Made by a program: the position numbers and the translations under genes. Shown here piece by piece: positions 52,014-60,657 of a stretch of DNA of 64,000 nt (within the stretch, counting starts at the first letter, position 1; each line of letters starts with the position of its first letter). Source of the DNA: Sphingobacterium oryzagri (GTDB lineage: Bacteria > Bacteroidota > Bacteroidia > Sphingobacteriales > Sphingobacteriaceae). The DNA lies in contig NZ_CP117880.1 in NCBI RefSeq assembly GCF_028736175.1, positions 4,216,001 to 4,280,000 of the forward strand, written 5' to 3'. The notes beneath the pieces are model-generated. The model was not told the origin of the DNA. It saw nothing but the letters and a program-made list of their open reading frames with translations, and did no database searches.

Positions 52014-52400
52014 ATGGGAACAACTAACGAAAAAACGCGCTACAGCGATGCTGAACTTCAAGAGTTCAAAGATATTATTCTTGAAAAACTTCGCATTGCA
52101 AAAGAGGAGCTTTCAGCATTGACCTCTACCTTGAGCAATAGCAATGCAAATGGTACAGATGACACTGCGGGCACTTACAAAACGCTGGAAGATGGTTCGG
52201 CCACCTTGGAGAAAGAACAAGTGAACCAATTGGCTGCGCGTCAAAAGAAATTCATCGACAACTTGGAAGCCGCGTTAGTTCGTATAGAAAACAAAACGTA
52301 TGGTATTTGCCGCGAAACGGGTAAGCTTATTCAAAAAGAGCGTCTAAAAGCTGTTCCGCACACCACGTTAAGCATTGAAGCTAAAAACAAACAGTATTAA
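52014..52400 (+). CDS. TraR/DksA-family protein without a complete zinc finger (128 aa)
   Basis: DksA-like RNA polymerase secondary-channel binding protein. A coiled coil spans about 10-95, with an acidic DDTAGTYKTLEDGSATL region at its tip. The C-terminal globular segment YGICRETGKLIQKERLKAVP keeps the DksA fold, but only one cysteine remains, so it cannot bind zinc in the canonical way. Bacteroidota DksA-like proteins often lack cysteines. It is probably co-transcribed with ileS (2-bp gap) and upstream of lspA. Confidence 0.9.
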   Translation: MGTTNEKTRYSDAELQEFKDIILEKLRIAKEELSALTSTLSNSNANGTDDTAGTYKTLEDGSATLEKEQVNQLAARQKKFIDNLEAALVRIENKTYGICRETGKLIQKERLKAVPHTTLSIEAKNKQY

Positions 52401-52418
52401 CATTTAAGAATCAATAAG

Positions 52419-52462
52419 ATGGGGATGCCTCAAAAGACATATTTTGAAGCATCCTCATTTTT
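52419..52462 (+). terminator. Terminator between the dksA-like gene and lspA
   Basis: GGATGCCTCAAAA pairs with TTTTGAAGCATCC, followed by TCATTTTT. It overlaps an upstream in-frame ATG of lspA, which argues for the later start at 52471. Confidence 0.85.
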
Positions 52463-52470
52463 GCACATAT

Positions 52471-53121
52471 ATGAAAGCCTACACTAGACCAATATTACTC
52501 ATTTCGATTATTCTTCTTGTCGATCAAATTTCCAAATTTTGGGTGAAGCTAAACATGCTGATCGGACAAGGGTTTAATGTGCTCGGCGATAAATTTCAGA
52601 TACATTTTATTGAAAACAATGGAATGGCTTATGGGATGGAGTTCGGCGGTGAGTTTGGCAAATTATTCTTAACCTTATTCCGGATAATTGCGGTGGCAGG
52701 TATCGGGTATGGTTTGTATTATATGGTAAAAAATAAATACCATAGAGGCTTTATTCTTAATGTAGCATTAATATTTGCCGGTGCACTTGGCAATATTCTC
52801 GACTCGACATTCTACGGACTGCTTTTTAGCGAAAGTACGCCTTTTGAAAAAGCGACTTTGTTTCCAGCTGATGGCGGCTATGCGTCAATTTTTCACGGTA
52901 AAGTGGTGGATATGTTGTATTTCCCACTCATCGAAGGCAATTTTCCTGATTGGTTCCCGATTTGGGGCGGCGAGCATTTCCTGTTCTTCAGGCCGGTCTT
53001 TAACGTGGCCGACTCGGCCATTTCGGTTGGCGTCGTGCTGATCTTACTATTTCAGCGCCGTTATTTCAAAGAAGAACATGTGGAGAAAGAAAGCGTAAAC
53101 AGCGAAGTATTAGAAGATTAA
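52471..53121 (+). CDS. lspA: Lipoprotein signal peptidase LspA (216 aa)
   Basis: Aspartyl protease of the inner membrane that removes lipoprotein signal peptides. Conserved are LVDQISKFWVK near 14-24, ENNGMAYG near 50-57, GALGNILDSTFYG with one catalytic Asp near 109, and FNVADSAISVG with the second Asp near 180. An insertion of about 40 residues between the two Asp motifs makes it longer than E. coli LspA, as in other Bacteroidota. The many lipobox proteins here are its clients. Confidence 0.95.
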   Translation: MKAYTRPILLISIILLVDQISKFWVKLNMLIGQGFNVLGDKFQIHFIENNGMAYGMEFGGEFGKLFLTLFRIIAVAGIGYGLYYMVKNKYHRGFILNVALIFAGALGNILDSTFYGLLFSESTPFEKATLFPADGGYASIFHGKVVDMLYFPLIEGNFPDWFPIWGGEHFLFFRPVFNVADSAISVGVVLILLFQRRYFKEEHVEKESVNSEVLED

Positions 53122-53126
53122 CAACA

Positions 53127-53156
53127 AGCCCCGATCGCAACTGACCGGGGCTTTTT
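53127..53156 (+). terminator. Terminator after lspA
   Basis: AGCCCCG and CGGGGCT form the main stem, followed by T5. Confidence 0.88.
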
Positions 53157-53187
53157 CTTTGCCCACATCAATTTGTATATTTGAACG

Positions 53188-54141
53188 ATGAAAACACGTA
53201 CCGCCTATTTTAAATTCTTGCTATTGACTGTGTTGCTAGTCTCTTCAGGCAGAACAGCCTTTGCTCAAGTAGACATCGCACAACTTAAAAAACACATTTA
53301 TTACCTGGCTGATGATAAGATGAAAGGCCGGGGTACCGGATCCAAACAGGTTAAAAAAGCGGCTAACTATATCGAAAAGCAATTCAAACGCTACGGCCTG
53401 GAACCCAAAGGCGAAAAAGGCTTCCGCCAATCTTTCGAAGCGAAAGTGCGAAAAGTCGTAGTGAAAGACAGCATTCGGATGGCCGATAACATTATTGGTT
53501 TTCTCGACAATGGCGCGGCCTACACGATTGTAGTCGGGGCGCACTATGATCATCTTGGCGAAGGTCATCAAGGTAGTTCGAAAGATTCTTTGGGCGTAGG
53601 AAAAATTCATAATGGTGCAGACGACAATGCTTCTGGTGTGGCCGGTCTTTTGGCATTGGCACAACATTATGCCGGCAATAACGAAAAAGAAGCGTACAAT
53701 ATACTTTTTATCGCCTTTGGCGCAGAAGAACTGGGCTTGGTCGGTTCACGTTATTTTACTGAGCACCCCACTATTCCACTAGCGAATATCCAGTGGATGT
53801 TAAACATGGATATGATAGGCCGCTATAATCCGCTTAACGGACTGGCGATTATCGGCTATGGGACAAGTTCCAAATTTCCGGCAATCTTTGAAAACGTAAA
53901 AAGCGACATCAAGTTTTACACAAGCAAAGATGGTAATGGCGGATCGGATCAAACCTCATTTTACAAGAAAAATATTCCAGTATTATTTTTCCACACAGGT
54001 GGACACGCAGATTACCATATGCCGACCGATGATGCCGACAAGATCGATTACCAGTCGCTAAAAGCGATAATCGAACTGGAAAAGCAGATCATTGATCGAT
54101 CGATGCAACAACCCAAAATGGACTTCATCTGGACAAATTAA
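53188..54141 (+). CDS. Secreted M28-family zinc peptidase (317 aa)
   Basis: Compact M28 aminopeptidase-like enzyme without a PA domain. Signal peptide to about residue 26 (RTAFAQ). Metal and catalytic motifs: GAHYDHLG, NGADDNASG, FGAEELGLVG, NMDMIGRY and FHTGGHADYHMPTDD. All ligands are present, so it is likely active in the periplasm. A -7 box TATATTTG (53176-53183) ends 4 bp before the ATG, suggesting a leaderless or nearly leaderless mRNA. Confidence 0.92.
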   Translation: MKTRTAYFKFLLLTVLLVSSGRTAFAQVDIAQLKKHIYYLADDKMKGRGTGSKQVKKAANYIEKQFKRYGLEPKGEKGFRQSFEAKVRKVVVKDSIRMADNIIGFLDNGAAYTIVVGAHYDHLGEGHQGSSKDSLGVGKIHNGADDNASGVAGLLALAQHYAGNNEKEAYNILFIAFGAEELGLVGSRYFTEHPTIPLANIQWMLNMDMIGRYNPLNGLAIIGYGTSSKFPAIFENVKSDIKFYTSKDGNGGSDQTSFYKKNIPVLFFHTGGHADYHMPTDDADKIDYQSLKAIIELEKQIIDRSMQQPKMDFIWTN

Positions 54142-54155
54142 GCTTTCATCCTACT

Positions 54156-55076
54156 ATGCGTATTATACTTACCGGATCGAACGGATTTCTAGGTCAAAAA
54201 CTAACGGATAAGCTGGTGACTTCGGCAAATCTGGAAATGCTACTCGCGCTCTCAAAAAGTGAAAACAGAAACCCAAACAAAACGGGTTATCAATTTGCAA
54301 CTTGTGATTTCAGCAGCGATTTTTCAACCTTTGAAAAACAAGCATCAACATTTGCGCCGACACACATTATCCATACCGCAGCACTGACCAGTGTAGAGGT
54401 GTGCGAAAAAGATCCAGCTGCTTGCCAGCAGATCAACGTGGAAACGGTCGGAAAACTCGCTGCTTACTGCAAACAGCACAACATACATCTTACTTTTCTG
54501 TCTACCGATTTCGTATTTGATGGTGCGGATGGACCGTATGATGAACAAGCAAAACCAAATCCTTGCAATGCTTATGGCCTCAGTAAATGGCAAGCGGAGC
54601 AGCTTATTCAACAATCCGGCTGTCAAGCTGCGATTTTACGAACCATTTTGGTTTACGGTTGTATCGCCGACCCGAATCGTTCCAACTTTGTATTGTGGGT
54701 AAAAAATAAATTGACAGCAAACGAGCCTATCAACGTCGTAAAAGATCAATGGCGCACGCCAACATGGGTGGACGACCTTGCTGATGCATGTATAATCGCA
54801 AGCAAGAAAAATGCGAACGGGATATTTCATATCTCGGGCGAAACATTACACAGCATCTATGAAATCGCGGTAAAAGTGGCTGAACATTGGCAACTGGATA
54901 AACAATTGATCCGTCCCATTACGGCCGAAGAGATCGGCCAAGCGGAAAACCGACCGCGAAAAACGGGCTTCATTATTGATAAGGCTAAGCAGCAGTTAGG
55001 CTGGACAGCCACACAACTTCGTGATTCGTTCACAGAAATAGAGAAACAATTAGCAAAAATTAACACGCATGACTAA
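54156..55076 (+). CDS. RmlD-like NAD(P)-dependent sugar-nucleotide reductase (306 aa)
   Basis: Short-chain dehydrogenase of the RmlD/extended-SDR family. The nucleotide-binding GSNGFLGQKL lies at 7-16, the catalytic YxxxK is in YGLSKWQAEQL near 142-152, and DFVFDGADGPYDE near 119-131 is an RmlD hallmark. No rhamnose-pathway partners (rmlABC) are adjacent, so the exact substrate is uncertain. It overlaps the next gene by 8 bp. Confidence 0.88.
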   Translation: MRIILTGSNGFLGQKLTDKLVTSANLEMLLALSKSENRNPNKTGYQFATCDFSSDFSTFEKQASTFAPTHIIHTAALTSVEVCEKDPAACQQINVETVGKLAAYCKQHNIHLTFLSTDFVFDGADGPYDEQAKPNPCNAYGLSKWQAEQLIQQSGCQAAILRTILVYGCIADPNRSNFVLWVKNKLTANEPINVVKDQWRTPTWVDDLADACIIASKKNANGIFHISGETLHSIYEIAVKVAEHWQLDKQLIRPITAEEIGQAENRPRKTGFIIDKAKQQLGWTATQLRDSFTEIEKQLAKINTHD

Positions 55077-55593
55077 GAAATTTGCCAAAGAATCATATAC
55101 CGAGATGAATGAGCTCGTACTGCCCAACGATACCAATACGTTTGGAAACCTGATGGGCGGAAGGTTGCTTTACTGGATGGATATTTGTTCTGCGATGGCT
55201 GCTCAAAAACATTCCAATAGTCCGGTCGTCACGGTTTCTGTAGACAATGTATCGTTCAAGCGTTCCATTAAACTGGGCGAAGTGGTGACGATCCAAGCGC
55301 AGGTTACTCGTGCTTTTTCGAGTTCTATGGAAGTGCGCATGGAAATTTTCGCGCAAAATCTTCCGGAAGGCACCAAGGAAAAATCAAACGAAGCTTACTA
55401 CACCTTTGTCGCAATAGATAAAGAAAATCGACCGACGAAAGTGCCAGAACTTGTACCGGAAACGGAACTGGAGCACACGCTTTTTGAAAAGGCCTCGCAA
55501 CGGCGAGCTTTGCGACTAATTTTAGGTGGAAAAATAAAGCCGGAAGACGCTGCCGAGCTAAAAAGCATCGTCAATGCGGCATTGAAAGGATAA
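55069..55593 (+). CDS. Acyl-CoA thioesterase, hotdog fold (174 aa)
   Basis: Hydrolyses acyl-CoA thioesters. NTFGNLMGGRLLYWMDICSA near 23-42 is the family active-site helix with Asn and Asp. VDNVSFKRSIKLGEVV near 62-77 and the C-terminal helix complete a single hotdog. The start overlaps the reductase gene by 8 bp, suggesting coupled translation. Confidence 0.9.
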   Translation: MTKKFAKESYTEMNELVLPNDTNTFGNLMGGRLLYWMDICSAMAAQKHSNSPVVTVSVDNVSFKRSIKLGEVVTIQAQVTRAFSSSMEVRMEIFAQNLPEGTKEKSNEAYYTFVAIDKENRPTKVPELVPETELEHTLFEKASQRRALRLILGGKIKPEDAAELKSIVNAALKG

Positions 55594-55629
55594 AAAAGAG
55601 GGCCTTCATGATTGCGAGGCCCTCTTTTT
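55593..55629. terminator. Bidirectional terminator between convergent genes
   Basis: AAAAAGAGGGCC pairs with GGCCCTCTTTTT. A and T runs on both sides let it stop transcription from either direction. Confidence 0.9.
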
Positions 55630-55634
55630 ATAAA

Positions 55635-56042
55635 TTAAGCGTTGCCTAAAGCAACTATTCGATCAAACTCTTCGACCTTCAACGGCATCACCGAGAGACG
55701 GCCTTGACGCACCAAGGCAACATCTTGCAGAAACTCGTCCGCTTTAATCGTCTCTAAGGTTACCGGTGTTTTAAACGTCTCTACAGGTGCTAGATCAACC
55801 ACCACCCAACGTTCATCGTCCGTAGTTGGATCCTGGTAAAACTCTTTAACCACTTTAGCCAGCCCGACCACTTCTTTTCCTTCATTACTATGGTAAAAAA
55901 GCACAAGATCACCTTCCTGCATAGCTTTCAGATTGTTTCGAGCCTGGTAGTTACGCACGCCATCCCAAAAGGTTTGTCCATCTTTATTAAACTGTTCCCA
56001 ACTATATTTGAAAGGTTCAGACTTGACAAGGAAATAATTCAT
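55635..56042 (-). CDS. EVE-domain (PUA-like) protein (135 aa)
   Basis: EVE domain, thought to bind modified bases in nucleic acid. It starts MNYFLVKSEPFKYSWEQF, with WDGVRNYQARNNLKAMQEGD near 26-45, LVLFYHSNEG near 46-55, VGLAKVVKEF near 59-68 and LVRQGRLSVMPL near 110-121. A stand-alone domain of this length is common; its role is not established. Convergent with the thioesterase gene. Confidence 0.93.
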   Translation of the reverse strand: MNYFLVKSEPFKYSWEQFNKDGQTFWDGVRNYQARNNLKAMQEGDLVLFYHSNEGKEVVGLAKVVKEFYQDPTTDDERWVVVDLAPVETFKTPVTLETIKADEFLQDVALVRQGRLSVMPLKVEEFDRIVALGNA

Positions 56043-56077
56043 GTGGAAATTAAAAGTAATATAAAGTCTTCGATAGA

Positions 56078-56428
56078 TTAAGATTCCTGTTCAAGCACTT
56101 CCATTTTATCACCAAAGTGCGCACAATAATCGCGCAAATCGCCGATAACCTTTTCTGCTATCGGATCACCGCCCGATGCGCGAAGGAAAGAATCGCCTAA
56201 TGTCTGAAGCGTTTCATAAAAAAAACGTTTCATCTCGTCGTATGGCATATCTTTCGTCCAGAGGTCAATACGCAACGAATTTTTATACTGCGCATCCCAC
56301 AAAGCCAAAAACATTGCTTTTGCCGGCATTTGGTCCGTTGTTTCACCATCTGTAGACGACCAATCGATGCTATCCGGAACGTTGTTATCGTCTAGCACAA
56401 CGTTTAATTTTATCTCTGCATTTTTCAT
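56078..56428 (-). CDS. gldC: Gliding motility protein GldC (116 aa)
   Basis: Cytoplasmic protein of the GldC family, conserved across Bacteroidota including non-gliding members. The start KNAEIKLNVVLDDNNVPDSI, the centre DGETTDQMPAKAMFLALWD and FLRASGGDPIAEKVIGDL near 82-99 match the family pattern. Its function in gliding is not settled. Adjacent to a small membrane protein gene (1 bp apart). Confidence 0.92.
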   Translation of the reverse strand: MKNAEIKLNVVLDDNNVPDSIDWSSTDGETTDQMPAKAMFLALWDAQYKNSLRIDLWTKDMPYDEMKRFFYETLQTLGDSFLRASGGDPIAEKVIGDLRDYCAHFGDKMEVLEQES

Positions 56429-56429
56429 A

Positions 56430-56672
56430 TTAACTCCATAAAATTTTTAATACAACCATCAGGATACCTGAAATAAGAATAAATCCTATTTCATTGATCC
56501 ATAATTTTTTCAAATCCTTCACCAATAACCGAAATACCAAATCGGCTGCCAGTAAGATCAATAAGAATAACACGATTTTCCACCAGGCCAATGCGAGCTG
56601 ATCATTGCCCCACTCGGATACGATCCAAGTCAAAACGCAAGCCAGCACGATATTTAGTGGCGTTAACTTCAT
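56430..56672 (-). CDS. Small membrane protein (80 aa)
   Basis: Three predicted membrane helices (about 5-18, 30-50, 60-78) with little else. It is tightly packed between the DEAD-box helicase (3 bp) and gldC (1 bp), which supports it being a real gene. No family recognised. Confidence 0.75.
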   Translation of the reverse strand: MKLTPLNIVLACVLTWIVSEWGNDQLALAWWKIVLFLLILLAADLVFRLLVKDLKKLWINEIGFILISGILMVVLKILWS

Positions 56673-56675
56673 CGG

Positions 56676-57992
56676 TTAGCGTCCTTTGTTGTTTCTCGGT
56701 GCCGTCTTTTTTCTTTTTGCCGATTTCGGTCGGTTTGCCGCCTTAATAGCATGTTTTTTCTCGTGAAACGCGCCTTTAAAATCGGGATTATCTTTTTTCT
56801 TTTGACCGTCAATCTCACGCGCTATCGCCTGTCGCTCATCGTATCCCGTTTCCTCGATAAACACATGTTCAGGAATTTCCTTCCTCGGAATTTCCTGCCG
56901 AATAAGTTTTTCGATCTTCTGCACATAGTATAGTTCCGCAGGGTTGCAAAACGTTATGGCATCGCCCGTATTGAAAGCCCGGCCGGTACGACCGATGCGG
57001 TGCACGTAATCTTCGATCACGATCGGCACATCAAAGTTAAACACGTGGCTTACGTTAGACACGTCCAACCCGCGTGCAGCAACATCCGTAGCCACCAAAA
57101 TACGGATATTTCCTTCTTTAAAGGCATTGATCGAGTTGATCCGCGTATTCTGTCCTTTATTGGCATGGATTACGCGAACATGCTCGTCGCCATATTTACG
57201 ATCCAGGTAACGAAATACGTTATCCGCAACGGCCTTCGTTTTACAGAAGATGATGATACGGTGGAACGATTCGTGATCTAACAACAGATACTGTAGAAGA
57301 TTGAGCTTGGTTTTCAGGTTTGGCACCTCGTAAAGCACTTGCGTTACCGTTTTCGCAGGTGTCGCCTGCTCTGTCACTTCGATTACCGTCGGAAAGGCTA
57401 AGAAATCGCCCGATATTTTTCGAACCAGTTCGCTCATAGTGGCCGAAAAAAGTAAGTTTTGCCGCTTACGCGGAACAACTTCTAAAATGCGGTGTATCTT
57501 ACCGATAAACCCCATATCCATCATCTTATCGGCCTCATCCATGACCAAAAATTTCAGCGATTTCGTACCGATATCACCCGCCAAATACAGCTCTAAGAAA
57601 CGTCCGGGTGTAGCTACGATAATATCACAACCTTTTTCCAATTGCTCTTTTTGCGTTTTTGGTCCCAATCCGCCGTAAAGTAACACGGTACGTAGATCTA
57701 AATACGTCGAGAATGTGCGGATGTTTTCTTCGATTTGCATAGCGAGCTCGCGCGTGGGCGATAAAATCAATGCACGCGGATCTTGACCTTGTGCATATTT
57801 TAAGCTCATTAACATCGGAAGCACAAACGCTGCCGTCTTGCCGGTTCCGGTTTGCGCAATTCCCATTACGTCTTGTCCCGCCAGAATCGGTGTAATCGCT
57901 TTCTGCTGAATTTCCGTTGGAATTTCATAGCCAGCTTCTGCGATTGCATTAAGCAACTGCTTATTGAGTTTGAAATCTTCAAATGATGCCAT
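56676..57992 (-). CDS. DEAD-box RNA helicase, RhlE/CsdA type (438 aa)
   Basis: ATP-dependent RNA helicase for ribosome assembly or RNA turnover. In order: Q motif (AGYEIPTEIQQKA), AQTGTGKTAAF, PTRELAMQ, MDEADKM, SATMS, then the helicase C domain with ATDVAARGLDV and HRIGRTGRA. The basic tail KRKKTAPRNNKGR is typical. ATG 57992 is used: the frame upstream of it lacks family sequence, and a TATCTTTG box (complement of 57997-58004) ends 4 bp before it, suggesting a leaderless mRNA. Confidence 0.95.
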   Translation of the reverse strand: MASFEDFKLNKQLLNAIAEAGYEIPTEIQQKAITPILAGQDVMGIAQTGTGKTAAFVLPMLMSLKYAQGQDPRALILSPTRELAMQIEENIRTFSTYLDLRTVLLYGGLGPKTQKEQLEKGCDIIVATPGRFLELYLAGDIGTKSLKFLVMDEADKMMDMGFIGKIHRILEVVPRKRQNLLFSATMSELVRKISGDFLAFPTVIEVTEQATPAKTVTQVLYEVPNLKTKLNLLQYLLLDHESFHRIIIFCKTKAVADNVFRYLDRKYGDEHVRVIHANKGQNTRINSINAFKEGNIRILVATDVAARGLDVSNVSHVFNFDVPIVIEDYVHRIGRTGRAFNTGDAITFCNPAELYYVQKIEKLIRQEIPRKEIPEHVFIEETGYDERQAIAREIDGQKKKDNPDFKGAFHEKKHAIKAANRPKSAKRKKTAPRNNKGR

Positions 57993-58078
57993 TCGACAAA
58001 GATAAAAAAATCCGACCACATCATTTTACTAATCCGCAGATATGACATTCCTATACCCGTAAACATTAAATTATCGGA

Positions 58079-58086
58079 TAATTTTG
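58079..58086 (+). promoter_or_regulatory. Candidate -7 box (TAATTTTG) for the S46 peptidase gene
   Basis: A perfect TAnnTTTG match 50 bp before ATG 58137; no clear -33 element. Confidence 0.4.
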
Positions 58087-58136
58087 ATTTGAAAAGGAAT
58101 TAAATCAACTTTGTGCTGTATTAATTGGTTGAACAA

Positions 58137-60275
58137 ATGAAGAAAATTTGGATTTTCATACTACTTACAGCAGTGAGTATGACCACTTTTGCCGATGAGG
58201 GCATGTGGTTTTTAATGCATTTGAAGCGTCTCAATGAAGCTGATATGCAGAAAAAAGGCCTTAAATTAACGGCTGAAGAAATTTATAGCATTAACAATTC
58301 CTCCTTGAAAGACGCTATCGTGCAATTTAATGGCGGCTGTACAGCTGAGATTGTTTCGGGACAGGGATTGGTATTTACCAACCACCACTGTGGCTATGGT
58401 GCCATTGCAGAACTATCAACACCAGAGAATGATCACCTGACAAATGGATTTTGGGCAAAATCTCACGCCGAAGAGTTAAAACCAAAATCGCTTTACGTAC
58501 GCTTTTTTGTACGTATGGACGATGTTTCCAAACGTATTTTGGGATTGGTTAATGATAAAATGAGCGAAAAAGAACGGGAAAAAATCATCAATCAGGAAAT
58601 CGCTAAAATTGAAAAAGAAAATAGCGAAGGCGGCAAATATGTAGTTTCTGTCAAGTCATTTTACAATGGAAATGAATTTTACTATTTCGTCTATCAAGAT
58701 TATACCGATGTACGTTTGGTGGGCACGCCGCCAAACAGCATTGGTAAATTTGGTGGTGATACTGACAACTGGGAATGGCCAAGACATACGGGTGACTTTT
58801 CGATTTTCCGTGTTTATGGCGACAAAGACGGTAATCCGGCCGAATATGCTGAAAATAACGTGCCTTTGAAACCAAAACACTTTCTGCCAATCAGTATCAA
58901 AGGGATTGAAGAGGGCGACTTTTCTATGATCTTAGGCTATCCCGGGCGAACGAATCGCTGGATGAACGCTGCAGGTATTGATCAAAACGTTAATTACGCT
59001 TATCCAGCCTGGGTTGAAGCCTCTAAAGTAGGAATGGACGCCATGAAAAAACACATGGATAAAGATCAAGCCGTAAAATTAAATTATGCATCTACCTACT
59101 CTGGCGTTGCCAACTATTGGAAAAATCGCCAAGGTATGATCGATGCATTAACCAAACACCAAACGGCTGCCGCAAAACGTGTTCAAGAAGCGAAATTCCA
59201 AAAATGGGCTAACAAGAAAGCAAATAAAGCGCACTATGCGGATGTTTTGCCAACGATTAATGCCTACTATGCCGCCACAAACGAAAAAGCTAAACATGAC
59301 AACTACTTGATTGGTATGTTGCGGTCCTCAACGTTTGCGGCACTTCCTTACAGTTTGGGTGCTGCCTTAAAGCAGTATGCAGCTGCAAATGAAGCCAAAC
59401 GCGCAGAGATGTTGCCTAGTTTTGAGAAAGGTTTTAACGAAACTTTTGAGAACATATATGTGCCGTTAGAGGTGGATGTTTTGGCTGACGAGCTAAGTCT
59501 ATATGCGAAAAAAGCTGGAAATATTGCACCTTACATACAGGAACTTGCACAGAAAAATGCTGGCAACTTTCAACAAGAGATCGCCACGGCTTTTGACAAG
59601 AGTATTTTCTCTTCGGTAGCGCAATTAAAAGCTTTCTTGGCCAATCCGTCTGCCGAAGCTGTAGATGCAGATCCTTTGTTTTTAATTTCCAAATCATTAA
59701 TGGATAAATACCGTGAGAAATCGCCGGAAGCTGAAGCTGCTGCAGACAAATTTCAAGCAGCTTACCGTAAATATATTGCGGGTGTATTGGCGGCAAATCC
59801 GAAGGGCAAATATTATCCAGATGCCAATTCAACATTGCGATTAACTTATGGAACCATCCGGGCCCTACCCGCAGACCCAAGAAATGATGCTACAATCAAC
59901 AATTACACGACGCTGAAAGGCACTATAGCAAAATATAAACCCAACGATGAAGAGTTTGATTTGCCGAAACGTTTGATGGAGCTTTACGAAGCGAAAGATT
60001 ACGGTCGTTACGCCGATAAAAAAGGCTACATGCCTGTCAATTTCCTGAGCGATCAGGATATTACCGGTGGTAACTCAGGTTCGCCCGTGTTGAATGGCAA
60101 CGGCGAGCTTATCGGATTGGCATTTGATGGTAATATTGAAGCGATGGCCGGCGACGTAATTTTCGACCCTGTTTTACAGCGTACCATATCTGTCGATATC
60201 CGTTATGTTTTGTTTATTATCGACAAGTTTGCAGGTGCACAAAATATCATAAATGAACTGAAAATCGTCGAATAG
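58137..60275 (+). CDS. dpp7: S46-family dipeptidyl-peptidase, DPP7 type (712 aa)
   Basis: Periplasmic serine peptidase that removes dipeptides from the N terminus of peptides. Signal peptide to about 20. The catalytic triad is visible: His84 in FTNHHCGYG, Asp in GDTDNWEWPRHTGDF near 211-225, and Ser647 in TGGNSGSPV. The P1-specificity position after the Ser is Gly665 (LAFDGNIEAM). Gly there marks DPP7, which prefers hydrophobic P1, while DPP11 has Arg. Specificity is therefore inferred as hydrophobic. Length is typical. ATG 58137 is chosen over a TTG four codons upstream. Confidence 0.94.
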   Translation: MKKIWIFILLTAVSMTTFADEGMWFLMHLKRLNEADMQKKGLKLTAEEIYSINNSSLKDAIVQFNGGCTAEIVSGQGLVFTNHHCGYGAIAELSTPENDHLTNGFWAKSHAEELKPKSLYVRFFVRMDDVSKRILGLVNDKMSEKEREKIINQEIAKIEKENSEGGKYVVSVKSFYNGNEFYYFVYQDYTDVRLVGTPPNSIGKFGGDTDNWEWPRHTGDFSIFRVYGDKDGNPAEYAENNVPLKPKHFLPISIKGIEEGDFSMILGYPGRTNRWMNAAGIDQNVNYAYPAWVEASKVGMDAMKKHMDKDQAVKLNYASTYSGVANYWKNRQGMIDALTKHQTAAAKRVQEAKFQKWANKKANKAHYADVLPTINAYYAATNEKAKHDNYLIGMLRSSTFAALPYSLGAALKQYAAANEAKRAEMLPSFEKGFNETFENIYVPLEVDVLADELSLYAKKAGNIAPYIQELAQKNAGNFQQEIATAFDKSIFSSVAQLKAFLANPSAEAVDADPLFLISKSLMDKYREKSPEAEAAADKFQAAYRKYIAGVLAANPKGKYYPDANSTLRLTYGTIRALPADPRNDATINNYTTLKGTIAKYKPNDEEFDLPKRLMELYEAKDYGRYADKKGYMPVNFLSDQDITGGNSGSPVLNGNGELIGLAFDGNIEAMAGDVIFDPVLQRTISVDIRYVLFIIDKFAGAQNIINELKIVE

Positions 60276-60398
60276 AGCTCGTGGTGCAAATTTATTTTAT
60301 AAATTGCACACAAAAAATTGGATATTCGTTCGATGTTTTTGTATATTTATTCTATCTTAGAACAAGAATTAATAGAAACTAAAATTATATAATTAAAA

Positions 60399-60578
60399 AT
60401 GGAAAACTACAACAAATTAAAAAGCTTAGTAGCATCAATCGAAGCAGATGCAGACAAGTTCTTCAACAATGGCAATTCTGCTGCTGGCACACGTGTACGT
60501 AAAGGTTTGCAAGAAATCAAAACTTTAGCACAAGAAATCCGTAACGAAGTTACTTCAAAGAAAAACGACGAGAAGTAA
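60399..60578 (+). CDS. Histone H1-like protein, Hc1 family (59 aa)
   Basis: Short basic-acidic helical protein: MENYNKLKSLVASIEADADK, then GNSAAGTRVRKGLQEIK and a Lys-rich tail (VTSKKNDEK). This matches the Bacteroidota histone H1/Hc1-like family thought to bind DNA or organise the nucleoid. The 60-codon frame starts with ATG after an A/T-rich leader and ends just before a terminator, so the gene is well bounded. Confidence 0.88.
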   Translation: MENYNKLKSLVASIEADADKFFNNGNSAAGTRVRKGLQEIKTLAQEIRNEVTSKKNDEK

Positions 60579-60596
60579 TAATTTTTTTCTCGCCAA

Positions 60597-60636
60597 ATAA
60601 AAAATGGTCACTTGCAATCAAGTGACCATTTTGTCT
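60597..60636. terminator. Bidirectional terminator between the H1-like and GLPGLI genes
   Basis: AAAATGGTCACTTG pairs with CAAGTGACCATTTT around a 4-base loop. It serves both convergent genes. Confidence 0.92.
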
Positions 60637-60657
60637 TTTCTCCAGCGTTGTTTTTTG

